Shown here in pieces: positions 53,001 through 61,300 of a DNA stretch of 64,000 nucleotides (its first letter is position 1; the number at the start of each line of letters is the position of its first letter). The stretch is from positions 61,960-125,959 of the forward strand of contig SAQL01000022.1 of assembly GCA_004020645.1 (NCBI GenBank). The letters are read 5' to 3'. This DNA comes from Mesorhizobium sp. (GTDB lineage: Bacteria; Pseudomonadota; Alphaproteobacteria; Rhizobiales; Rhizobiaceae). The translations under genes were made by a program, and so were the position numbers. The notes under the pieces are model-generated. The model had not been told where the DNA came from, did no database searches, and was given only the letters and a program-made list of their open reading frames with translations.

Positions 53001-56000
53001 AAGGCGTCGGAATGGAGCGCAAGCGCGATGCCTTCGGCCTTAGCAAGGTTGGTGGCGGCCGACGGCAGTGTCGCGGAGATATTCAGCGTCGATTGCATGC
53101 CCTGCCCCGCGACCTCCACCGACAGCGCCTGCAACTCTAGATTGATCGGGCTCTCGGTGCTGCCAAGCGCCAGCGGCAGGCTCGGGCCGGTCGAGGCGAG
53201 GTCGAGCGCAAAATCGCTGGCGCCGTTCGGGTTGATGGTGCCGGCGGCCTTGCCGGAAATTTTGTCACCGGCAAGCGTCGCGTGGTCGATGGCGATGCCG
53301 CCGGCGGAGGAGAAGCTGCCTGCCGCATCGAGGTTGAGCGGGCCGAGCCCCGCCTGGCGGGTCTGGCTGGTCTCGGCGCCGCTGAGCTGCGCACTGAAAC
53401 GAATGTCGGGGGCTGCCGACGGTCCCGTCACTTGCGCCGTTCCACCGAGTGTGCCCGCGGCGTCGAGGCCGGGTGAAAAATCATTGGCCAGGGCGGCCGG
53501 CAGTGCAGAAAACTCCGCCGCGAGGTCGAGCGTCGGGCCGGCGGTGCCGGACACGGTCACCGATCCGCCGCCGACATCGAGCATCAGCTTCTCAATACTG
53601 GCCATGCCATTGGCGATGTTTAAGCTCGATGGCTGCGCGACCGCCGCCTTGATGCCGCGAATTGTCGCTTCGCCCGAGGCGATCTCGACACTTGTCGTGC
53701 CGTCGCCGATCTTCACCCTGCCTTCGGCGGTGGCCGGAATGCCGGCGACGGTGGCGCCGCCGGAAAACCCGGTCCAGTCACCGTCGCGCTTCAAATCGAC
53801 ACCGATGCCGCTGATCACGGTGGTTCCCGATGTGACCGTATCGGCCTTGATCGTGCCGGATATCGCCGGTGCCTTGAGATAGTTGGCGACCAGCGCGTTG
53901 ACGGCGATGGTCTTCGCCGCCAGATCGCCGCGCGAAATAGACCCGCTCGTGGCATCGATCGCAACTGCCGGCACGCCACCATCATTCGAGAGGCGGATGC
54001 TGCCCTGCACGTCGCCGGCCGCCGTCTGCCCGGCAAGCGCGGCCAGCGGGCCGATATCGGGCGCTTCGAGTGTCAGTGTGCCGAGCGGCAGCAAGGTGTC
54101 GTCGAGCACGAGATCGCCCGAGACCTTGTTGTCGGCCAGCGACAGGCTAAGCCCGTTGAGGGAACGCATTCCGTCACGCGTCACCAAAGATGCCCTGAGA
54201 TCGAGCGGCTGGTCGTCGACGGACCCGGTCAGCGAGACATCGGCGGCCGGGTTGGCGATGTCGGCCTTGCCCGTCGCCGCCAGTTTGATCGTCTTGACCG
54301 TGCGGCCGGACGCCGTCAGGCTGTCGCTGTCGGCCGAGACCGAGAAATCCGGCGCCGTGCGTGCGCCGCTCGCCGTCAGCGCGAAATCGACGGCCCCGCC
54401 GACCGGTACGCCAACCATCGGCGACAGCACCGAAACATCGCCGAGCGTGCCCCTGATGTCGGCCTGTATGTCGGTGCCCGTCGCGCTGGCGGTGCCGCTG
54501 GCGCTGAGCGAGCCCGAAGTGAGTTGCAGCGCATTGGCGGCAAACAAGCCTTGCGGGTCGCGGGTCGCGGTCGCCGAGAATGTCACGCGCTCACCGAGAA
54601 CCGGGCGGATCTGCGGCGGCAGCGCCGTCGAGACGGCATCGGCATTCATCTTGAGCGTCATCGACAAATCGGCCAGCGTCACCTTGGACGTCACCGAGGC
54701 ATTGAGCGCATCGCTGCGCAGCGTGCCTTGGTCGACCACGATCTCGTCCTTGCTGACCGAGCCGGCGAGGTCCGCGGACACCCTGCCGGTCACCAGCGGC
54801 GCCAGCGTCGCCACGTCGGTGTTCAGGCCGCCGGCTATAAGCTTGATGGTGACCGGTCCGCTGCGGTCCTGGATGTCGAAGCCGTCGGAATGGATTTCAG
54901 CCGCCAGATCGTCCACCCGCGTGCCGCCCGCCACCACCGAGACCAGAGACGCGCCGATGTCGACTATCGGCGCCTTGCCGCCGCCGAACGCGCGGGCCGT
55001 GGCGCCGGTGATCGCGACCGTCACCGGCTGTGCCGCAGCGCCGAGGCTGAGCACGATTGGTGGACCCTTGGCGGCGAGTTCCACCGAAAGGTCGCTGGCG
55101 CCGTTGGGGTCGATGATGCCCGCCGCCGTGCCATGCACGGCATCGCTGTCGATGCTGGCGCGCTCGACTTCGACGCCGCCCGTCACGATCGCGGTTCCGG
55201 CGAGGTCGAAGCTGGTCCTGCCGGCAAACAAGGATTTCAGATTGTCGGGCAAGAAGCGCTGGAAGTCGCCGTCGCCCTTGGCCTCGACATAGTTGCCCTT
55301 GTCGGTGAGCTGGTGGCGACCGGTGAGTTGGGTGACGATCTGGCCGTCGACGACGAAGGTACCGATGCCGCTCCAGTTGGCGACCGGCCCCGTGCCGGTG
55401 ACGACGATGTTGACCGACGGCGCATCCGGCAAATTGAGCAGATTGGCGATGATGCCGCCGGCCGGCTCCGATGCCTTCAGATCGAGGTCCAGCTTGTTGT
55501 CGGCGGGCGCGAAATGGATGTTGGCGTCGACCTTGCCTTGCCTGCCGTCGCGGCGGGTGATGTTGAGGCTGGTTTCGAGCGCCAATGGCGCCGCGTCGGC
55601 CTTGAACGATCCCCTGGCGGCGAGTTCGGCGATACCGCTGCCGGCCAGCGCCTGCCCGAGCGCGATTTCCGGCAGGTCGATCTGCGTGATGTCGAGCGAC
55701 ACCGGCAGCGTGGTGGCGCCACTCTGGCTCGGCTGCGTGCCGGCCACCGGCAGCCGCGCCAGCTCGATGCGATCGGCGGCGATGCGGCCGGCGCTGAAGT
55801 TTTTCGACAGCAGCGCTAGCGGCGACCAGTCGACGGCCACCTTGCGCGCCACCAGCCAGGCGCCCTGGCGATCCTCCAGCACCACATGGTCGACAGTCAG
55901 CGCACCGGACCAGATGCCGTCGATGCCGCTGACCGCGACCTTCCGGTCATCGGTCGACGCCATGGTCGAGATGATGCCGGCGAGATTGTCGCGGCCGCGC

Positions 56001-56098
56001 TCGGTCTTGGTCAGCACGACGAGCGCACCGACCACCGCCGCCACCACGATGAGCAGCGTGAAAAGGACAATGCGGAGGATGCGCTTGACCATTGTCAT
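50051..56098 (-). CDS. tamB: Translocation and assembly module protein TamB, with internal duplication
   Basis: The protein is 2015 residues, against about 1260 in E. coli. An N-terminal membrane anchor (residues 7-30) precedes a long periplasmic beta-repeat region. The C-terminal DUF490 domain (about 1650-2015) contains SGSLVPYLNLTATSTTSSAT near VSGEATNPKFNF and ends in the TamB-like aromatic GGVFYEREY. Residues 314-938 and 940-1550 are two diverged copies of one block with a constant offset of about 622 residues; for example VDLKRDGDWTGFSGG occurs at 767 and 1389. TamB bridges inner and outer membranes for lipid and protein transfer. Its start overlaps the tamA stop as TGATG. Confidence 0.95.
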   Translation of the reverse strand: MTMVKRILRIVLFTLLIVVAAVVGALVVLTKTERGRDNLAGIISTMASTDDRKVAVSGIDGIWSGALTVDHVVLEDRQGAWLVARKVAVDWSPLALLSKNFSAGRIAADRIELARLPVAGTQPSQSGATTLPVSLDITQIDLPEIALGQALAGSGIAELAARGSFKADAAPLALETSLNITRRDGRQGKVDANIHFAPADNKLDLDLKASEPAGGIIANLLNLPDAPSVNIVVTGTGPVANWSGIGTFVVDGQIVTQLTGRHQLTDKGNYVEAKGDGDFQRFLPDNLKSLFAGRTSFDLAGTAIVTGGVEVERASIDSDAVHGTAAGIIDPNGASDLSVELAAKGPPIVLSLGAAAQPVTVAITGATARAFGGGKAPIVDIGASLVSVVAGGTRVDDLAAEIHSDGFDIQDRSGPVTIKLIAGGLNTDVATLAPLVTGRVSADLAGSVSKDEIVVDQGTLRSDALNASVTSKVTLADLSMTLKMNADAVSTALPPQIRPVLGERVTFSATATRDPQGLFAANALQLTSGSLSASGTASATGTDIQADIRGTLGDVSVLSPMVGVPVGGAVDFALTASGARTAPDFSVSADSDSLTASGRTVKTIKLAATGKADIANPAADVSLTGSVDDQPLDLRASLVTRDGMRSLNGLSLSLADNKVSGDLVLDDTLLPLGTLTLEAPDIGPLAALAGQTAAGDVQGSIRLSNDGGVPAVAIDATSGSISRGDLAAKTIAVNALVANYLKAPAISGTIKADTVTSGTTVISGIGVDLKRDGDWTGFSGGATVAGIPATAEGRVKIGDGTTSVEIASGEATIRGIKAAVAQPSSLNIANGMASIEKLMLDVGGGSVTVSGTAGPTLDLAAEFSALPAALANDFSPGLDAAGTLGGTAQVTGPSAAPDIRFSAQLSGAETSQTRQAGLGPLNLDAAGSFSSAGGIAIDHATLAGDKISGKAAGTINPNGASDFALDLASTGPSLPLALGSTESPINLELQALSVEVAGQGMQSTLNISATLPSAATNLAKAEGIALALHSDAFDLKGRTGPISGTVTADKIGLDNPTIAPLLAGKITAKVAGDLATDTIVIDSGSVTSEVLDSGFNGRVSLADGAIDLNLRAVAASAALPAAVRGVLAERTQLSAALKRDANGNVIANAIRLVSGAFSADGQASLADNKVSADVKGALADISLLSGDAKGAITFALNAQGAGTAPDLSLTVDSDRLSVAAREITGLKLTATGKGDIASPAADISLTGSFNDEPLDFKASLVTRQGKRSINGLSLSLGDNKVSGDLALDDRFLPLGTVALDLPDISPLAALALEKANGDVRGTIAFSKTGNAPDVAIKATTDSVSRGDLSAKTVTIDASIANYLAAPVISGKIRADSVTSGGTVIRGIDVDLKRDGDWTGFSGGANVKDIPAKAAGRVRIANGTTTVELTSGQATMRGIKAAIAQASTITIANGTTSLDRLALNLGGGTATVSGKVGEALNLNATLARVPMSLANSFSPGLDAAGSISGTVKVTGAPANPAVAFKIDAAGVQTSQTRGAGFGGMSVSSSGTYSGNRLAFDANMSDAAGLGLKGGGTVATSGTPTLDLDFSGKVPFAFLTRTLAAQGLSLSGTADVDLKVRGPATSPVITGTVRTSGARLIDARSGLAINDITADVAIGGGVARINRLTGNLSTRGSLSASGTVGINPAQGFPADLSVKLVDGRYTDGRVVTANLGGDLTIKGPLASGPVISGTINLAKTVITVPNKLPASLEALDVRHKNAPAAVRAQDKALRPATASGSGGGGLNLDVTVNAPSQIFIQGRGVDAELGGSLRLTGPASSPQAVGTFDLQRGRLTILAKRLTFTEGTVGFSGSLVPYLNLTATSTTSSATVTIVVSGEATNPKFNFSSVPALPEDEVLAQLIFGRSMSNLSPLQIAQLAEAAAQLAGIGGSTSLLQNLRSAIGVDDLDVITDEEGGTAVSAGKYLNDRTYVTIQKGDKPGSGKAAIDLDVGRGVKLRGEATDAGEAKGGVFYEREY

Positions 56099-58026
56099 CA
56101 GAACGCCTGCCCGATGCCGGCATAGATGCCGAAATGCGGGTCATCGGGACCCCGGTTGAGCGGCACCGCCGCATCGATGCGCAGCGGTCCGAACGGGGTA
56201 ATATAGCGCAGGCCAACGCCGGCGCCGACCTGAATGTCGGAAAAATCCGGGAACTGCTTGGTCGAGACCGTGCCGGCATCGACGAACGGCACGACGCCGA
56301 TCGTGTCGGTGATGGCGATGCGCATCTCGACCGAGGTCTCGAAGAAGGACAGCCCGCCGATCGGCTCTCCGTCGGCGTCCTTCGGACCGATGCCCTGATA
56401 GGCATAACCGCGCACCGAGCCGCCGCCGCCGGAATAGAAGCGCCGGTCGGCCGGAACATCCTGAAGGCCGGCACCGATGATCGAGCCGATGGCGGCGCGT
56501 TCGGCCAAGACGAACTTCGAGGCCGCATCGAGCGCCTGATATGCCGATCCTTCCCCTCTCAACTTGACGAAGGCCGCGCCGTTCAAAATGTCGTAGCTCG
56601 GCTCGGCATAGGCCAGCGCCCTGAATCCGGTCGTCGGGTTGAGCCGGTTGTCACGGTTGTCGTAGACATAGCGCAGCGGAATGCTGGCAATCAGATAGGT
56701 GTGCTTGCCGAAAGAATCGGTGATCTTCGAATAGTCGAGCGCGACCTCCGCCGAAACCGTCTGCTGCCTGTCGAGGTCATAAGACAGGCCGGTGTTGCCT
56801 TTGACCGAGAAACGGTCGTAGGCGTCGGGATGCTCCAGCACGGTGTTGGCCCCGGCGAAGAATTTAGACGCCGGCCCGACGACGCCCGGCTTTTCGAACA
56901 TGATGCCGGCATTATAGTTGAGCTCGGTCAGCTCATTGCTGCCGATGCCGCTGATTTTGCCCTCGATGCGCAGTTTTTCGGCACGGCCGAACAGATTGCG
57001 GTGACCCCAATAGCCTTCGAGGCCGAGCCCCTCGGTGTTCGAGAAGGTGCCGCCAAGGCCGAAATAGCGCGGCTTGCGCTCGCTGACTTCGACGCCGATC
57101 GGGATGTTGCCGACGGCGTCGAGACTGTCGGCCTCCTTCAGCGTCACGCTGTTGAAGACTTCCAGCCCGAGCAGCCGGTCGCGCGCCTCGTCGACCTCTT
57201 CCGGCGAATATTGGCGGCCGCGCTTGAGGCCGGTCATGTATTCGGTGAAATCGCGGTCGACCTTCTCGGTGCCTTCGACGGTGGTGTCGCCGTAGCCGGC
57301 AACCGGCCCGGCCGCCACGGTCAGCGTTACGTCGAGCGTCGAGGTGGCGTGGTCGGCGACGATCTCGCGCTCCGTTACCTTGGCCAGCGGCCTGCCTTCC
57401 TCTTTGAGCGCCCGCACGATCGACGCCTCGGCCTTGAGCACGGCACCGGAACCGGCATCGCCGCCGGCGATCAGGCCGAAATCGGCGCCCGCCAGCCCCG
57501 CCGCATCGCCCTCCAGCCTGATGTCGCCAAGCGTGAATTTCGGCCCGGTCGCAATGTTGATCACCACCGGGATCGGCTGCGGACCCGAAAATTCGGCGTC
57601 GGGCGGCAAATCGTCGAGCGGCTTGCCTTCGATGGTGATGGTGACGACGCCCTCGTAGCGGGCGTCCGCGTAAAGTGCGGCGACAAGCTGGTCGCGGTCG
57701 CCACGCGCCTTGGCCAGCAGGCCCAGCGAACCAGAGACTGGACGATCTTCGTCGTCCTTCAGCGCCGAGGCGTTTTCGAGCTTCTCGGCGAGGTCCTCGT
57801 CGGCGTCGGGCGCCTCGATGGTCACCGCATAGCGCAACGGATCGACGATGTCGGCGTCTTCATCCTCTGACGATCCCCACAGCTTGATGCCGAAGATCTC
57901 GAAAGCGGCCGCATTTCCGCTCGCGGCAACCAATGCAGTCGAGCACAGCAAGGCGAAAAGCAGGGCGTGCGAAAGCACACGCCGTGGCGCGGTTCCTCCC
58001 GACATCTGCCTTTCATACGCCGACAT
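56098..58026 (-). CDS. tamA: Outer-membrane translocation and assembly module protein TamA
   Basis: This 642-residue Omp85-family protein has a signal peptide ending near NAAA and POTRA domains at about 60-320, including VVINIATGPKFTLGDIRLEG and VEVSERKPRYFGLGGTFSN. The C-terminal 16-stranded beta-barrel follows, with VRGYAYQGIGPKDADG (the VRGY/F lid motif) and the terminal PLNRGPDDPHFGIYAGIGQAF ending in Phe. It partners TamB, which is translationally coupled downstream. It acts in insertion of autotransporters and other barrels or in phospholipid homeostasis. Confidence 0.95.
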   Translation of the reverse strand: MSAYERQMSGGTAPRRVLSHALLFALLCSTALVAASGNAAAFEIFGIKLWGSSEDEDADIVDPLRYAVTIEAPDADEDLAEKLENASALKDDEDRPVSGSLGLLAKARGDRDQLVAALYADARYEGVVTITIEGKPLDDLPPDAEFSGPQPIPVVINIATGPKFTLGDIRLEGDAAGLAGADFGLIAGGDAGSGAVLKAEASIVRALKEEGRPLAKVTEREIVADHATSTLDVTLTVAAGPVAGYGDTTVEGTEKVDRDFTEYMTGLKRGRQYSPEEVDEARDRLLGLEVFNSVTLKEADSLDAVGNIPIGVEVSERKPRYFGLGGTFSNTEGLGLEGYWGHRNLFGRAEKLRIEGKISGIGSNELTELNYNAGIMFEKPGVVGPASKFFAGANTVLEHPDAYDRFSVKGNTGLSYDLDRQQTVSAEVALDYSKITDSFGKHTYLIASIPLRYVYDNRDNRLNPTTGFRALAYAEPSYDILNGAAFVKLRGEGSAYQALDAASKFVLAERAAIGSIIGAGLQDVPADRRFYSGGGGSVRGYAYQGIGPKDADGEPIGGLSFFETSVEMRIAITDTIGVVPFVDAGTVSTKQFPDFSDIQVGAGVGLRYITPFGPLRIDAAVPLNRGPDDPHFGIYAGIGQAF

Positions 58027-58303
58027 TACAACTCTACACTAGCGGCCAAAGCTAAAATTGGAATGAAGTTCTGAATTGCTCGTAAAGGAGCCACAATCCA
58101 ATTGTCTGAAATGGACAGGGCTTGGAATTCACACCTTCTGCGTCGCCGCAAGAATGCGTGAGCCCTGTCCTATGGAGGTATTACCGGTCATCGGCCGGAA
58201 AGGAAACCGTTGGCAGGCGGAACCTGCCGCGTCCTCGTGTTGACAGGCGTGACTGAGCTTGAACATGTCCGGACGTAACGTAAAGCAGTGTCTGGAGGGG
58301 TTT
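58027..58303. other. Divergent intergenic region between tamA and the alpha-2-macroglobulin gene
   Basis: No gene is supported. An inverted CGTTGGCAGGCGGAACCTGCCGCG stem-like region (TGGCAGGCGG/CCTGCCGCG) lies near 58210-58231 and could be a leader hairpin for the plus-strand gene. I see no convincing consensus promoter on either side. Confidence 0.4.
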
Positions 58304-61300
58304 ATGGCAATGCGCGCGGCTCGTAGTCTGTCGATTCTTTTCCTTCTCTTTTTCGCCTGGAGCGGTGTCGCGCAAGCGGCCGAAGCGCGCCGGGTGGTGA
58401 CCTCAGACAATTCCGATTATTTCGGGTTCGATCTCAGATCCGACCAGAATGTCAGCCTCGACCAGTGCAAGGCGACATGTCTCGGCGATCCCGCCTGCCG
58501 CGCCTTCACCTATAACCCCAAGGCCAAATGGTGTTTTCTCAAATCCGACTATAACACGCTGAAACCGTTCAAGGGCGCTGTCGCAGGCAAGGTCATCAAC
58601 GTCGAAGGCGACCCCGATATCGGCGCGCCGCCGGACCTCGCCTTCTTCCCCGCCTGGATGGCCGACCAGGCCCAGCAATACCGCAACAGGCTAACCGGCC
58701 CGGCCTACACCAAGCCAACCGAAGGGCTGACGGCGCTGAGGGAGGCGGGCGAACAGGCGTCGCTGACCGGCGACCACCGCACGGCCATGCGGAAATACGA
58801 GGCTTTCGTTTCGGTATTGCCCGACGACGGCCAGCTCTGGTTCGAACTGGCGCAGGAAACACTCGCCGTGCAGTCGAGCGCCAACAGCGCGGAGGCATCG
58901 ACCCTGCCGGCAAACGCCACCTCCGCCGGTTTCAACGCCTACAAATTGCTGCGCACCACCAAAACGCGCGCCGACGTGCTGGCGCTGCTTGGCGCAGCGC
59001 TTGATCGCCGCGACCTCTCCCGGCCCGCCCTGCAGGCTTACGAAGCGAGCCTCGCGCTGGTCAATTCTCCGGCGGTCAAGGCCGACTATGAAGATTTGAA
59101 AGCGCGCAAGGGTTTCCGCGTCGTCGATCACACGGTCGAGGCCGACACCAGCGCGCCGCGCATCTGTGCGCAGTTTTCCGAGGACCTGGTCAAGACCGGT
59201 GTCGACTACTCGCAATTCGTCACCGTCGACAATGCCGCCCCCAAGGCCGTCGAGGCAAAGGACAAGCAGATCTGCGTCGAGGGGCTCGAGCACGGCCAGC
59301 ATTACGACGTGACCTTCCGCCCCGGCCTGCCGGCCGCTATCGGCGAGGTGATCACCACCCCGGTGGTGCTGTCGATCTATGTGCAGGACCGCGCCCCGTC
59401 CGCCCGTTTCACCGGCGACAGTTTCGTGCTGCCTGCCGGCGCGCGCCGCGGCATCCCGGTCGTCACCGTCAACATGAACGTCGCCGAAATGAAGCTCTAC
59501 CGCATCGGCGACCGCTCGCTGACCCAGCTTCTGTCCGGCTATCAGTTCCTGCGCCAGCTTGACGGCTACGACATCTCCAACATTTCCGATCAGATGGGCG
59601 AGCCGGTCTGGCAAGGCCAACTCGACATCGCCAACGACCTGAACAAGGAAGTCACCACCTCCTTCCCGGTCGACGAAGCGCTGCCGCAGCGCAAGCCCGG
59701 CGTCTATGTGCTGACCGCGCAACCGGTCGATGAGAATGACAACGACTATGATTCGCGCGCCACGCAATGGTTCGTCGTCTCCGATATCGGCCTGTCGACC
59801 TATACCGGGCAGGATGGGTTGAACGTCTTTGCCCGTTCGCTCGGAACCGCCAAGCCGATATCAGGTGCTGAACTGACGCTGCTGGCCAGGAACAATGAAA
59901 TCCTCGGCACTGCAACCACGGACGCGGAAGGCCGCGCCGTCTTCAACCCTGGACTGACGCGCGGCGATGGCGGCATGGTCCCAGCCGTGCTGACAGCCAA
60001 GCAAGGTGACAGCGACTTCGTCTTCCTCGACATGGGCCGCGCCGGCTTCGATCTTTCCGATCGTGGCGTCACCGGGCGTCCGGCGCCGGGCGCCCTCGAC
60101 GTCTATGCCTGGACCGAACGCGGCATCTATCGCGCCGGCGAGGACGTCCATGTCGCAGCACTTGCCCGCGATGGCGCCGCCAAGGCGGTCGAGAACCTGC
60201 CGCTGACCTTCATCTTCACCCGTCCCGACGGCGTCGAGAACCGCCGCATCGTCAGCGATGGCGTGTCGGCTGGCGGCCATGCCGTCGACCTGCCGCTCGA
60301 ACCCAACGCCATGCGCGGCACCTGGACGGTGGCGATCCACACCGACCCGAAGCAAGCGGCGGTCGCCAGCCAGATGTTCCTGGTCGAGGATTTCGTACCG
60401 GATCGCATCGAGTTCGACCTGTCCTCCGACAAGCAGGAGATCGCGCAGGGCGAAACTGCCAACGTCACCGTCGACGGCCGCTTCCTTTATGGCGCGCCGG
60501 CCGCGGGGCTAGCGCTCGAAGGCGAACTGACGCTGTCGACCATCCGCGAATGGGACCGCTTCAAGGGCTATTCCTTCGGCCTCGCCGACGAGCAGTCGGC
60601 GGAACCGTCAGTCACGCCGTTCACCGGCCTGCCCGTGGTCGGTGAAGACGGCAAGGCAACCTTCCCGGTTTCCGTCGACCAGTTGCCCTCGACCACCAAA
60701 CTGGTCGATGCCAAGGTTACGGTCAGGATGCGCGAGACCGGCGGCCGCGCCGTCGAGCGCTCGCTCAACATCGGCATCCGGCCGCAAGGCCACATGATCG
60801 GCATCCGCCCGGATTTCGACGGTGACGAGGTGCCGCAAGGCGGCACGGCGAAGTTCAGCCTGATTGCCGTTGACCCCGACGGCAAGCGCGAGGCGTTGCA
60901 GGGCGCGCAATGGTCGCTGGTCAAGGTCGAACGCAATTACCAATGGTACCGCTCGAGCAATTCCTGGAACTATGAGCCGGTCACTTTCACCAAGTCGGTG
61001 GCCAACGGCCAGGTCGACCTGACCGCTAACGGCGAGGCCACCGTCTCGCTGCCGGTCGACTGGGGCCGCTATCGGCTCGAAATCGAGACCTCGGACCCGG
61101 AAGGCCCGGCGACCAGCTACGAATTCGACGCCGGCTGGTATGTCAGCTCCACCACAACCGAAACGCCTGACGGCCTGGAAATCGCCCTCGACAAGGACAA
61201 CTACGCGGCGGGCGAAGTGGCCAAGCTCAAAGTGTCGCCGCATTTTGCCGGGGAGCTGCTCGTCACCATCGGCGCCGACAAACTCTTGACGACCGTCACA

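Noticed and set aside
52017..53882. Long open frames on the plus strand inside tamB
   Set aside because: High-GC coding DNA yields long antisense frames. They are serine/alanine-rich, without domains, and mirror the TamB repeat periodicity.
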